From positions 1,054,001-1,118,000 of the forward strand of contig JARFIW010000884.1 of assembly GCA_036346225.1 (NCBI GenBank): a stretch of 64,000 nucleotides of DNA, in the 5' to 3' direction. Numbering within the stretch: the stretch's first letter is position 1; each line of letters begins with the position of its first letter. The DNA comes from Platerodrilus igneus. Taxonomy: Eukaryota > Arthropoda > Insecta > Coleoptera > Lycidae. A program made the position numbers and the translations under genes. The notes under the pieces are model-generated. The model was not told where the DNA came from. It ran no database searches and was given only the letters and a program-made list of their open reading frames with translations. Of the stretch, positions 12,590-24,539 are shown in pieces.

Positions 12590-12850
12590 AAATGTGGAGG
12601 GTAGGGTGGCTCAATACTAATTTCAATGGGAGATGAATTGAAGGCCTGTCATCTTTCATTGACCCGCAAGATCTCCGGACCTAAATCCCTCTCGTCTTTT
12701 ACTTATGGGATCACTTAAAACTATTAGTTTATGTTGGACCGATTAACCATTTAAAAGATGAAATTTTGAATTCGGTGAATTTTGCAGAAGTTTACAATTA
12801 ACTTTTTTGTGTTGCCAGAGGTATCAATGCAAATTGTGGCATTGCATCTT
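12590..12850 (+). pseudogene. Tc1/mariner superfamily transposase fragment
   Basis: In one frame NTNFNGR (from about 12620) fits the segment before the third catalytic residue in many IS630/Tc1/mariner transposases. ARSPDLNP (12666-12689) carries the PPRSPDL-type motif with the catalytic D. The next frame, from about 12691, gives VFYLWDHLKLLVYVGPI, matching the conserved FYLWGHLK..VY block. RGINANCGIASL (about 12815-12850) may be the eroded C-terminal GGHFE region. At least two frame changes and a stop are present. The first half of the transposase is absent. It is a different subgroup from the mariner at 4690-7860. Confidence 0.7.
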
Positions 12851-13875
12851 TGAAAATGTATTGCAGTTTGTTCAAAATTGAAAAATTTTACTGCAATATC
12901 GCTAAAAAGTGATTTGAACAAAATTATAAAATATATTTTTGGAACTGAGTATTATTTAAACGAAATCCGATCTGAAAACGTTATTCTTTATTTTATGTTT
13001 CATCTTTGATTTTATATATGTGTCATTTCATTTTGGTAACTAAGTTACCAAACACCACGTATATACATACATACATAACCTGCTGTGATATTAGAAGTAA
13101 GTCGAGCTCCCACATTGCTGACGTCAATAATCTGACATGATATTAGTAGTCATCCCTTACTTTGAGCGTCAATTTTCTTTAGCTTCTGAACTAGTAGTCA
13201 ATTCCTTTATCTAACAGTCGCAGAACTTTCTACCTAAACTAAAACAACTTGATTGGTATATTAAACTTTAATAAAATTTCAAAAATACAAATTTTTAAAA
13301 TTAATACCAGTTATGAAGCAAAATCAGTCAGCAGAGCAAAGCAAATCACAAAATATTCAAAATTCGTCAGAGTATCAATTTACACTAGGCATATACTATT
13401 GTCTCTCAGGGTTAGAGTACTCTTATCTTCGACTATGCTAAAGGAAGATATTTTTGAACCAAAAACTCGTGTGAATTGCCCTTCGTTATAAATTATTTCC
13501 TAAATAGATATTGAATTAATAAGATCTTACAACTACAAAAATTTATCCTAAAATTATTAAATACACGATGTACATTTCCAATTGTCCTTTATAGAAAGCA
13601 TTAAAAACTAATCTGTTCTTGGTTACAGTAGTCTTGTATTATATCCAATTAAACTTTTTTCCAACACAGACGTCTTTTTCAAAAGATGTACAAACAAAGT
13701 TACCTAAGCGGACATCCACTTTAAATCCAAAATTCAAATTGCCACAATCTTTTTCAGCAATTCAAACGATTTCGGTGAGTTTGTAGTATTGTTTAAATTT
13801 TTTTTATTGAAGTGATTAATGTCACTTAGGATGGTACTCAAAATACTAGGGGTAGTGTTTCAAAACGCTTAGAAC
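12851..13875. other. No recognisable gene
   Basis: AT-rich DNA. The 80-codon ORF at 13249-13491 has no motif and looks like chance. Confidence 0.4.
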
Positions 13876-14125
13876 GGAGCTCTGAGGCTCTAGAGTTATC
13901 CTTCACCAAAATAATTTAAACAAAGAAATTATATCTATGATTTCAATCGGCTAAGTCGAATTACACTTAATTTTCTTCTTAACATTAAATAATTTTTAAT
14001 TATTACTTAATTGTAGGTCTATGTATTTAAGCAGCTCTGAAGCTCTAGAGTGATCTTTCACCAAAAAAATTTAAACAAAGAAATTTTATCTACGATTTCA
14101 ATCGGTTAAGTCGAATATGAAGTCT
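13876..14125. repeat. Direct duplication, about 95-bp unit, 155-bp period
   Basis: The segment starting AGCTCTGAGGCTCTAGAG at 13878 recurs at 14033 as AGCTCTGAAGCTCTAGAG. Both continue through TTTCACC, TTTAAACAAAGAAATT and GATTTCAATCGG. The two copies differ at about one base in ten. No coding content is conserved. Confidence 0.85.
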
Positions 14126-14739
14126 ATTCGTTGAATGCTTTGAATATCGTCGATGTTATTCTCATATGTAAAATTCCAATTACATTTATATTTTATCGAC
14201 TCTGTAATCACAAAGTGTAAATAACAACTTTGTTTTGATAGTGTCTTTATCACCTGCAAGTGTTGGTTTGTACAACGAAAATTTGACAGGCTACGTGACC
14301 AATAGAATGTAGTACGCTTACAATAAAAGTTTGAAGTTCTCATTTTAACATTTGTGCGACCTTTTCTATACTATTAATATTTGCATGATTTAAAAATAAA
14401 TGCAATTATTAAGTTTAAATTAATGCGTTTATTCAATTAATAACCTTCGATGCTATTGTATGAAATGTTACAAAAATGTTACTCAGTTTCTCCAAAATAA
14501 AATGTGCGTTTTAATAAAGGTTTTTGCTCCTTCATACTTGCTACTAGTTTCAATGCTGAATGAATGAAATGATGTATAAAATGTTACTCAATTTCGCTTA
14601 TATGAAGCGCATTTTTTACGTCAATTTTTTAAAAAAGTTAGCTTTTGTATGGTTAGTGAGTACGAGTTGATATTCGGTCCCTATGGATTAAGATGGCGTA
14701 TATGTATTAGTATTTATCGTGGCTGAAGGCTTATTATAA
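14126..14739. other. AT-rich spacer with weak internal repeats
   Basis: AAATGTTACTCAGTTTC near 14475 and AAATGTTACTCAATTTC near 14580 form a second diverged direct repeat. No gene is seen. Confidence 0.4.
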
Positions 14740-15600
14740 GCTCATTTGAGTTCAGCCATCAAATTTAATTTTGTTTGTGTTGATTTTAAATTAAGGGATA
14801 AGTTAAATGATCCCACGAAACAAAGATCGATTATGAAAATATAATAAATTGCAATTCCAGTCACTTTGGGAAAACTGTTTTGCGTTCGCTTGCCTGAAAA
14901 TAATTTTACCAGTTGTGAATTTGCTTTGATTGCCTGTTTTGTTTAAAGAACGCTGCGGGGGGTAAAACAAACTAAACAACAAATTACGTGGACAATATAA
15001 AAAAACGAATATTAACTTGTCTTACGTCAATATTGCCGCAAGCTTTTTTCGCGTTAGTTTTAAAGCATGCTGAAATGTTAGTTTGGCCGTATTGAAAGAG
15101 AGAATCACAGAAAAATTCTCGCCCTTGTCTTAATATATTCATATAACTAAATATCACGTTTTTCAGCTTCTCGGTTAATTTTTATTTGTAATTTTTTATG
15201 TTCTGAGAAGGTGCTAAAACTTTTTCTTGAGAGTAGTTTTTATGTAGAAAATTTTATAAATTAAAACTTTCAAATTGAATACATTTTTCCCCTACTTGGT
15301 ATATTGGTATGTATATTTTGTCTCGCATCAAAATTTTTTTGTGTTATTAATGCTGTGGAAGTATCCAAACCGGCTCATTTTTTGCACCCAAGATTAAACG
15401 CCCGTTAAAATTTAATGGACCAAATGCCCTAATGTCATGAGGTTTATCACACTTTATAATGCGGCGGGAAATGAATTACTCTGATAAAATTACATTTTTC
15501 ACTCTATATGGTGCTTCTAGTTATTGGAGTTTTTCTAGTCCTCAGAAATGATTTTTACGAGTATTTCAACGTAGACGAATTGCGGCGTGGGCTGTAACTT
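14740..15600 (+). repeat. Interspersed repeat D, diverged copy
   Basis: Landmarks shared with the other copies are GAAAATATAATAAATTGC near 14836, GGGAAAACTGTTTTGCG near 14866, AAGCATGCTGAAATGTTAG near 15063 and GTATTGAAAGAGAGAATCAC near 15090. The right half is only weakly similar. No ORF is conserved. Confidence 0.55.
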
Positions 15601-16828
15601 TAAAATTATTTTTTACTCTGGGGAATAAAATTCATATCGGAAATTTTGCATGGATGAGGCGTTCTTGTAAAAATAGCGCTGGATGTATAAGCTACCAAGT
15701 AGGACTGGTCTATTGATGTATATTTTATGGAAACAACAAGAAGCTGCAGTTACTTGAAATATCGGTATTAAGGTTATAGAATGCATTACAACGCGCTGCG
15801 GTGTGATGTATAAGAGTGGTAGTTTTTCACTTGAAATATCATTTCTTACTTCAGTTAAATTTGTTTCGCTACAACTGCATAAATTATTTTTTGTTTGTTT
15901 GGAAGTTAGATTGTTGCCTTTGACTTTGCATTTCTTTTTCCGACCAAGTTTATATAAGCGCTGATCATTAATGGGGCTTGATCTTATAAGCAGCATAAAA
16001 TTTTCAAAAAAATTCTGTTGACTGTATCATACATTTCTTAACTTTAAATAGATTGTAAACACACTTCTGATTTATATTTTGCTGGTATTTAGAGGTACTT
16101 AGTAGGAAAATCATTAAGTCTAATGTGTTTTTCTCTTCTAGTTACAATAGCGTGCTAGTTCGACACAGCTCTTCACAGGTTCCTGTGAGCTAAGCTTTGA
16201 GGGACCTGCAACTATTCTTACCTACATCGTTCTTATTCTGGTCTATATATTTTAGTCTTCGTCTTCTACAAATAGGTTTTTTCCATCTTATTGTGCCTTC
16301 TTTTAATTACCCCAATGGCAATTTTATTTTTCCGAACCATTATTTCAAGATTCTACCGTTACTTACATTATTCGTGCAGCCGATTCTGCAACACCATATT
16401 TCTAAAGATTCTAATTCGATATTCATGTTTTGCAGCTGTACAGAGCCATATTTTTAACATGAGCGTTTAATAAGCTTTTTCTAGTAATTAGAGCACTCTT
16501 AGATTTTAGTATTGTGCTTTGGATCTCAAAGACTTTCTTTGCCTTCGAATAGTTTGCTTTTTACGCCATTGTCACCCGCGTTCTAACTTTCTTAGTAAAG
16601 AAAAACTCCTTTACATATTCTTATTTTCTTGCTTTTTGATTTACGGTCACCTTTCTGTCACTATTATGTTTACGATATCTAATCATCTTGGTATACCTAA
16701 ATCTCTATCCAATATTTCGTTCATTTTATTTAATCCTATTTCTAACTTACTATATAGTTGTACTAATCTAGCTACATCAACCTAGCTTTTCTTCTACCTT
16801 CAATTGTTACACGTAAGCAATCTTTAGG
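15601..16828. other. Unassigned open stretches, no recognised gene
   Basis: Contains a 127-codon ORF on the minus strand (15613-15996) and two ORFs on the plus strand (16197-16457 and 16519-16785). None shows a family motif. The last two are rich in F, L, I and S and look like the antisense of an eroded coding region or AT-rich chance. I could not align either strand to a known family. Confidence 0.35.
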
Positions 16829-16962
16829 ATGGAGGAGAGAAGGCGTGAACAAAAACTGCAAGTCGACTCTGAAGAAGATAGTTTAGCCGTGGCGCGGTTA
16901 GCTCAAGTCGTGACAGGATGGTTCAAACCGGGATGCCATGGCTCAAGAACCATTTAGTGACG
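16829..16962 (+). CDS. Possible short exon upstream of the candidate gene
   Basis: ATG at 16829 opens 42 codons (MEERRREQKLQVDSEEDSLA and on) to TAG at 16955, and the stretch is clearly less AT-rich than its surroundings. An overlapping ATG at 16938 in good context gives MAQEPFSD and reaches a donor-like G|GTATGT at 16963 in phase 1. A pyrimidine-poor acceptor (ATCTTTAG) precedes 16828. This could be a 5' exon or upstream ORF of the gene that seems to follow at 17828, or a chance GC-richer patch. GGTTCAAACC at 16920 also resembles a pol III B box, but no good A box accompanies it. The function is not known. Confidence 0.2.
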
Positions 16963-17827
16963 GTATGTAACGATCTCGCGTTATTTAAGTATTCATTCGT
17001 CAATAGACACGCATTTATCGCTTTCAGCTAGTCCAGGAGCTTTAGTAAGAAGGATACCCTTAAAAATTCATAGTAATTTACAGCTAAAAAGGGGATTTTT
17101 ATTATGATAGTTTAGTTAGGACAAGCAAATACACCAAGACGTACTTAGTTCAATTTTACATGAACAGCAATAACGATAAGAATTTTACTTTCTTCGTAAT
17201 TACCTAAAAGAACCCAATAAAAATCAGAAACATTATTGTCCACAATGATGTTACGATTCACATGAAGTTCAGAAATCTCAATAACCACGAACTCATATAC
17301 GTTAAATAAATTTAATGCGAATTACCAGTTTTCGATTTAAACTGTAAAATCTGGAAGCAAGATTGGTTTCACAGGAACTGAACACATTGACCTTACCCTA
17401 ATAAAACTTTACACGTATAATGCGTGTGAATGGATACGGAATTTTAATAAAGGCGAGAGATTAGAAAGTTCGAATGAAATTAATACAGAAATAGAAAAGT
17501 ACAAAATTAGGCGTCCATAACAATGGACTTGTGTGTGCGACAAAAAAGAAAGCAAATTGATGTATGAGAAATAGCGAACGTGTCGGTGGTGTCAATGCAG
17601 ATCGATATCGCTTTATTTTAAGCTTTAGTTGATACGTAGAGGTGAGAAAGTTTAAACACGTGAATCGTATATTTTATTCGTGTCGGTCGGAGTGATTAAC
17701 CAGCAAAGGGCGATGAATTGGTTTCATTTGTCAACGAAATAGGAATTTTGAGGGGATCTATGGTCCCAAGGAATTCCACACCAGGTTTATTAATTGACGT
17801 CCCTGGAAGTTCTGTATCATTAGTTCT

Positions 17828-19694
17828 ATGAAGAAATTGGAACATTTGAACCGTGAGTACTTTATGAGCTTTCTTTGTTTGTGTATGATATATGTTTGTG
17901 CTTGTTCATTTCAAATGAAAGAGGTATTATTAAGTATGTAGTGGGAAATTAATATTCCGTTACCTAAGTATTTTGCTGGACTATGAAATAGCGACAGGAA
18001 TAGTTTTATTTTAAGCATTATTAGCGAACAGTGTTTGAGTGTTTTAAGAGATTAAGCAATACGTACACACAAGTTTAAGCGTGGAATTATTGTTAGTTAA
18101 AGAATATTAATTCATTATTTTAAATGAACAATGGAATGGTTACTTGAAAAGTTGGGGTTGCGCATTTTCTTTCTCTGTATTGTTGTTAAGGACATTTTGA
18201 AATTAATGAGATTTTAAAATGTCATAGATCAATCGGGGAAAATTAATAAAATGGAAGGGTGGCAGTGTTGCTTTGTAGCAAATTTATTTTCCATCAGTAT
18301 TTTTGTGGATATTTATACTATTGTTTTGATAGAAGGTTATTTCAAGCTTTACATCATTGTAAATTTTTAAGTGGCAATTGATTTTACGGTTCTGTTTTAC
18401 CTCATGTATTTATTATCTGTTGTATTAATTTAACTTTATGTTTCAAAACTGTGAGCATCATTTCAAATTGTACGGTGACAAGTAATAATTCTTATAAGAT
18501 TCATCTCAAGCTCTCCCTAACTCCATAAGTAGAATGATATGCTCGGTCCTTGTTCGAATTTACGAACACTTGTACATTAGCTGTTGTGGGTGAAAGTTAA
18601 ACTTCTTATCAAGAAGATGTCCCTGAACGATTACGTTTGGAGCTGGGTTCGATAAAAAGTTGTAAAACTAGAAAACATAGTGTAGTGATTAGATTCCTGG
18701 CTTTATTTTAGTTTTGAGAAGAGAGCTTTTCCTATTATGTTTAGCTTCAGTGATGTCTGCAATACACGGTGTTAATTTTATTAAGCGTTAGTAACACAGT
18801 GAGTATAAATGAATCTCATGGTATTTTGTTAATTCTTTTTCGTAGTGCAAAAAATAATTTAGAGAGAGGTATATAATTTCAGAAGATTCCATTTGAATAT
18901 TGAAATGTTAGAATATTCAGTGTCTGGAATTTAATTCTGAATTGATAAATTTATCTACAGCAAGATTTTTGGTTACGGTTTACATCAGATGATTTGAGAA
19001 ATATCTATCAATTTCGTGATGGTATTATTAGACCTCAAGATTTACATAAATTCATGGAATGGTAACTAAGTGTATCGCTGATATTTTTGTATGCTGTTGA
19101 ACATCTGTTGTTGTTTTTTCTGAAAGAACGTGCAAGTTTTGGTTACAACTGTACTTCAATCAAGTAAGTGTTCTTAAGATAATTGGATAGTGTAATTATG
19201 TGTATTGGAATTTACTGTTAATGGAGTCTAAATTTACATGGAATTTTATTTGCAGTTGGTTATAGGTGAAGGTTAGCATTGTTAAAGATATTTAGTCACT
19301 CCAGTGATGAAGCCGGAGCGTGTTTTGGTACAATTGCTTTTTTTTGAAAACGTTAAAGAAGTGCCATTACGTGTGATTAGGAAAGTTAACAGCAGAGGCA
19401 ACGAGAGTTTGGAACATCGCGAGCAAGGGAAGCTATCTGGAATAATAACCGTATTTCGGGTAGCAAATACATCGACGAATTTCCTAGAATATGATGATTT
19501 GGTGCCTTTAATCTTGACAGTTAGTGAGTTTGTAATACCGTTCACGGTAAGTAGTATTTGTTCCTTTTAGATTTTATTATTTTTATCACTTGTCATAGGA
19601 ACCCACTCCCGCACCACCGACAATTAGCCTGCGTACCTTTAAAATTGTTACGGAGTTCCCACCCCTTCTGGCCAATTCAAAATTAATAACATAA
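17828..19694 (+). CDS. Candidate multi-exon gene of unknown function, short introns
   Basis: Seven open blocks bounded by splice-like sites chain with consistent phase except once: 17828-17852 (ATG, MKKLEHLN, donor GTGAGT), 18614-18661 (DVPERLRLELGSIKS), 18751-18786 (MSAIHGVNFIK), 18965-19061 (FWLRFTSDDLRNIYQFRDG and on), 19127-19163 (NVQVLVTTVLQS, donor GTAAGT), 19305-19546 (80 codons from ATG 19307, donor GTAAGT) and 19599-19694 (EPTPAPPTISLRTF and on, stop TAA). The 52-nt intron 19547-19598 has a textbook donor and a T-rich acceptor, and the join there is phase 0. Joining block four to block five needs a one-base shift. A downstream acceptor at 19136 removes that problem, but then the T8 run at 19338-19345 must lose a base. 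I recognise no domain; no signal peptide or transmembrane segment is evident. It could be a slightly damaged gene, an assembly indel, or a coincidence of open blocks. The last exon may alternatively be 19830-20000. Confidence 0.42.
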
Positions 19695-19829
19695 CCTCAT
19701 TTTTATCCGTAACAGGTGATTGAAAAAAAAGTAAATTAATCTTGAGAGCGCCGTCCTTATATTTGGTTGATATGGATCTGTTGTTCGACGGGAAACCTAC
19801 AAAATAAAAGAAAATTCGGAATTCCCTAG

Positions 19830-20000
19830 ACCTCAACCTTTGATGGAAAACATCTACAACAATATTTAGGAGAAAATGTGCGTATCAAAATAAAGATTAA
19901 GTTGTCTAAAGGTGGAGCCAAGTCGATAGTAATTCTGAAATTACCCTGTAACATTAAAATTAAAGGTACGCTTAAAATCTCCATACCATATTTAAAATGA
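19830..20000 (+). CDS. Open block, possible alternative terminal exon
   Basis: After an acceptor-like TTCCCTAG (ending 19829) a phase-0 frame stays open for 56 codons (TFDGKHLQQYLGENV, then IKLSKGGAKSIVILKL) to TGA at 19998. AATAAA follows at 20007. Phase 0 fits the donor at 19547. The immediately preceding interval 19761-19829 also has an open frame in another register. The composition is lysine and isoleucine rich and no family is recognised. It could be a second terminal exon of the candidate gene, an unrelated eroded ORF, or chance. Confidence 0.25.
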   Translation, partial: TSTFDGKHLQQYLGENVRIKIKIKLSKGGAKSIVILKLPCNIKIKGTLKISIPYLK

Positions 20001-22870
20001 ATGTACAATAAATTCTTAGTAATTGTTAAATATGGGTTTGCTCTGACTTTCTTTTTTACCTAAAACTTTTCGTTCTTTGGAATCGTAATTTGAATGCCAA
20101 TATTAATACTTTTCTATGAAATGTACACCAGGTAACAAGTTACTTATGTAACGCCACCTTCACAATTCTATTCTAAAATATATAATAGGAAAAACGTTTA
20201 CAAATAAATTGAACATGAAAACAGTGTATAATAGCATTCTCTTCGTGTAATAAAGGATTGTGCTAAAATTTTGTATAATATTCTCCTTTAATATATCTAA
20301 ATATTTTATCAAACACATGAAAATCAAAAAATTGTCCTTATACAACTATGAAACACTTATAATAGTATAACATTGGAGTTTCGTCAAGGAAGTCCGATGT
20401 GTCTTTTTCAGTTGTTCATTTTCTCTCAGACGTTCCGGTAATGGTTACAACTAAACACTTTCAGATGGAATTGGACACTTGATTTAGATGAAGATATAAG
20501 TAGCGGACTTTTGCCATAAGTTATTATCTTGGAGGTGATGAATTATAATTACAGCTCACTTAAATGTTTGTACATTTTATTATATTAAATATATATATAC
20601 AATTACCACTATATCTAATCAAACGTCAGAAATAAAAGTTTTTGTGAATGCCGAAGTGATGCCGCTAAATTCAAATTCTGTTACCTCGCAGTGTAAGTTA
20701 AACATTACCTTGCACACGTGTTCTAAAAATCCTATCTCAAAATAGTACAATTTTGTTTTTCTTACCAAAAAAATTCTCGAAACGCGAAAACGGAATATGA
20801 TTGAAACGCGGTATCTTATTTTTAGCACACCACGACAACCCTCTACCTTTCTTAGACACCTATGAACGCACTCACCCTTTTGCATTGGATTTTTCATTAT
20901 CTTAAGGCGCTAAAAAGGTAAAGAGTAATTATACACGAAATCTAATTTTATTGGCTTAAGTAACAACAACTCTCTGAGACGTTGCATTGTATCAATCATA
21001 TTTTATATTTTAAACGCGGAAGGCACGTGAAAACAACCACAGAATTTACCGCCTTGTACCATGACTCGAATGACAGATTCCGCTCTTCTCTGTGGTACCT
21101 TTATTATCTTATGATCTAACTTAGTGGAGGGGTGAACGACGAAGTTGCCTACAGGTGATACCTCTAATTATACTGACTCTTTTATAGTGCAATTGACAAC
21201 TGTATTTATATTAAACACGGGCTTTTTACAAGGATGTTTAAAAATAGTTTGAACGATTTATGAAATGAGACTGGTTATTGCTATTTCTATATTAGTCACG
21301 TGTTTTAAATCTCATATGAAAACTAATAGGATAACGTTTGAGTCTATATAATATTATCGTTTGTTGTAGTTAAACTTTTAATTTTACGGGAAGCGTTGTC
21401 TCTAAACTGAAATGTTTCTATGTTAATTTAAACGTTATTAATAATAAAATTCTTAACTAAAATATCTTTTAAAGAATGAACCGAATGGTTACAGATTATT
21501 TCTTCTACTTCTTTTGTTTTATTTATTCCTTGATCTATATACAGTTTAAATAAGATTGATGATAATATTCATTCAGTCTCACATTCTTGCCAATTTTTGA
21601 TTTGCTACCTCATTATTTATTTGGGTGAGGCAAGGCCATTTGGCTCTTATATAAATTGTAAACTATCCTATGTAATTGTAATCTATTTCTGCTTCCTTTA
21701 ACATCCTAAATTATACACTTCTATTTACATTTTCAACGAAAGAGTATCTATAAACCTGTTACTTTGGTTTTTCATACTTTTACCTATTCTATTCTATTCT
21801 TTATATTAATCTTAGTGTGAGAATTGCCTACCAATATCTTTTTTTTTCTAAATTCATATATATCTTCCACTAATCTTTTTTCCATTGTATTCTGTACCAT
21901 ATTATAAATTATTTTAGTTACTTTTTGGAAAATGGCTCAGTATATTAATGATGCTAAAACTTATGCCATACCCTGATCCTGTTGTATTTGGAAGCAATAT
22001 TAATCTTCTCTTTGCAAAAGCCTAAGGGTAATACTTCTTTTCATATATCCTTTCATCGATTCAAGTGTATTTTATGCTGCTTACACCTTAATTTGTACTA
22101 ATACTGTCATAACTGCAGTATTGTCTTCTGTAAAGTCAAATAGATATTCCAAGTCTTCATTTACCTTGGTTTGTTTTAATTATTTTTCTCAAAATTTTCC
22201 GTAATTCAGTCACTGTTAAACTTTCTGAGTCCGCATTCCTAACTTGTAATTCATATATCAATTCAATTTTTAATAACCGGTTTACATTATAGGTGAATTC
22301 AATTTTTAGATTTTCAAATTTGGTCTTTTCTAGTCACAATTAGTCAATTTTTATTTTAAATATTATTAAGATAATATTCCAAAAGAAAAACAAAATTCTT
22401 GCAATAAAAATTTACGTTTTATCTACTTAATTAAAAAACGACTAACAATTTACAACAATTTTATAACTTAAAAAAGAAAAATCGCACCTAAAATATGAAA
22501 ATGTTATTAAGCAATTGAAAAATAGGGTCCCAAACGTTGAACGTCAAAAATTTGTTCTTAGTCTTTTACATCCTACTTCTTAATCTTCTATCTGATTTAA
22601 ATATTCAGTAACAACGAAATTCTGTTCAGTGGAATACAGGGTTTATGTACATCTATTCCAGCACGAACTAACTACATCTTTCGTTTCTGCTAACGTTATG
22701 TCTGTTTGATCTTTTATTGCCCCATTTCTATTGCTAACTTTTTTGTTGCAATTGCTAATTTGTTGATGAGCTCAAAGTCATAGCTAAAATCAACTATTAA
22801 ATACAAAAATAAGACAATAGTGCAACCTAATTTTTAACACTAAAATATTACTTAATAAAGTGAAATTATT
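20001..22870. other. No recognisable gene
   Basis: AT-rich sequence. The 92-codon minus-strand ORF at 20619-20897 and smaller ones show no motif. No array or transposon fragment was recognised. Confidence 0.4.
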
Positions 22871-22874
22871 ACAT

Positions 22875-22985
22875 AATTTTATGCAAAGCCTAAATAATGA
22901 TTTCAAATGAAGCTAATAATAATATATAACGTCACCTAGTCACCTAGTATTAAAAATCAAGTTATGCAACTACCTTATTTTTGTA
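22875..22985 (-). repeat. SINE-2 tail, minus strand
   Basis: Read on the minus strand, this contains the SINE-2 core (AGCTTCATTTGAAATCATTA then GGCTTTGCATAA). The tRNA-like head is not recognisable. Confidence 0.55.
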
Positions 22986-23134
22986 TTTAATAGTTGGTTA
23001 GGTATAAATTTTAGCGTCGCAGCTATCTGTATTTGACAGAAACTCCAATACTGTCAGATTTGGTTGACAAAAATGACAAACATATTCAAAAGTTATACGC
23101 GGTTTAAATTTGTTCATCTTTTCAATTGAATTAC

Positions 23135-23240
23135 CGGCTTCAGTAACTCAATTAGTTAGTACGCCCAAGTACACATCGAAAGGTTGCAGGTTCGAATACT
23201 TATATTTTGTGTTTAGAAACCGACTATTAAGTCTTGAATA
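23135..23240 (+). repeat. tRNA-like SINE head, probably SINE-2
   Basis: AACTCAATTAGTTAGTACG resembles a tRNA D-arm or box A, and GGTTGCAGGTTCGAATAC, 25 bases further on, carries a good box B (GGTTCGAATAC). The next bases CTTATATTTTG match the junction that follows the head at 28725. There is no acceptor-stem pairing, so it is not a functional tRNA gene. The downstream SINE-2 core is missing. Confidence 0.5.
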
Positions 23241-23979
23241 CGGTCATTGGGCACTATTATGACTAAATTATCCTTTTTTATTTAACAATCCCCTTTTTTA
23301 GTTTCTGTAGTTAATTTCCACGTCACATTGTTTTTGAAAGTGCTACGAAAGCCTTAATTAAGCGTTGTGATAGGTTATCGTTTTGAGCTCTTAGGACAAC
23401 ATGGACTGCGAATCTAATACTTTCTATCTTTTCTACCGTTATACCGTTATTCGTATAGAAATATTCTTGAATGACTTTTTCGGGATACTTAGTTAATGAA
23501 GGGTGTAAAAAATAACAATTTTTGGCTTGTCGTATTTTCTATTTTTATATTGTCTATTGTTCTCATGAATTCCGCTTTTGTTTGGAGAACACTGGAATTT
23601 AATATTCAATTTATAAAGTGTGGGTAAGCATTTGATGGACAATGGTTTTGTTTGTAAGTCATTTTGCTTTAAAAACCGGGCGAAACAACTTTAACTGGGA
23701 TTTAGTTTAATGACACAACTTAGCTACTACATTAAATGGTTTTGTTGAAACTGGGCAAGATCATACAGTCATGTAAAGAGACCAACATTAAGCTACCTCG
23801 GTCAACAGGCATCGCAAAATTTATTTGGATGTGTTTTTTCACCGTAAAAGGAGAGAGGGTGACGGATTTTTGGTAACAGAATTAAATATCCCAGATGTTA
23901 TATTGCAGGAAACAGTCGAAAACCTGCATTTCTAATTTATTATTCAACTGATAGATTTCGGCGAGTTCCTTCGAAAAAA
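23241..23979. other. No recognisable gene
   Basis: AT-rich sequence with nothing recognised. Confidence 0.4.
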
Positions 23980-24112
23980 CTGCTCTCTCTCTCTCTCACT
24001 CGCTCTCTCTCTCTCTCTCTCTCTCTCCCCCTCCCCCTCGCTCTCTCTCTCCCTCTCACTCCCTCTCTCTCTCTGTCTCTCTCTCTCTCGCTCTTTCTCC
24101 TCCTCCTCCTCT
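23980..24112. repeat. CT-rich microsatellite
   Basis: About 130 bp of (CT)n with CCCCCT and (CTC)n interruptions, ending CTCCTCCTCCTCCTCTGG. It produces arginine- and glutamate-rich ORFs on the minus strand that are not genes. Confidence 0.95.
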
Positions 24113-24539
24113 GGATTGGCAAACTCCATTTGATTAACTATGGCATCCAGATCTTTCATGTATTCACACTTCAATCTACTTCTTGGAATATATTTTATAT
24201 AATATTTTTGAAGTGGTGAAATGAATCTCAAGATTGATTTTGAAGAAAAAAATCAAAAGTTCAAGTTTTAAACGACGTCTGAAAATTTGTGATATCGCAA
24301 ATAGTATTGGTTTTACAGAGTTGGATCCCTTATTACAATTTTTTTCTTTAAAATATTACGCTCTCTTTGAATACGAAATAAAAGCAAAACATGTGCATAT
24401 TTTTCTGGCATTGCAAGGATATTTAGGTTGGCAGAGATAGTAATAAACCTAAAACTGGTTGGTTTACAGTCGATTCTCATTTTAATAACAGAAATTAAAA
24501 ATTTTGTTTTATTATCACTCTCTTAATGAAAGTTTCGTT
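24113..24539. other. No recognisable gene
   Basis: A 68-codon plus-strand ORF (24234-24440) has no motif support. Confidence 0.35.

Noticed and set aside
15613..15996. 127-codon minus-strand ORF
   Set aside because: No motif, no splice or promoter context; can occur by chance in 64 kb. Kept only as a note within the gap entry.
16197..16785. Two plus-strand hydrophobic ORFs that might be membrane proteins
   Set aside because: F, L, I and S richness is expected from T-rich sequence. The minus strand has weak LINE-like words but could not be aligned.
16890..16935. tRNA gene or SINE head (B box GGTTCAAACC)
   Set aside because: No proper A box and only about 27 bp of room; no cloverleaf can be formed, and the segment lies in a short ORF.
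23940..24231. Arg/Glu-rich minus-strand ORFs resembling coiled-coil or SR proteins
   Set aside because: Direct translation of the CT-rich microsatellite.
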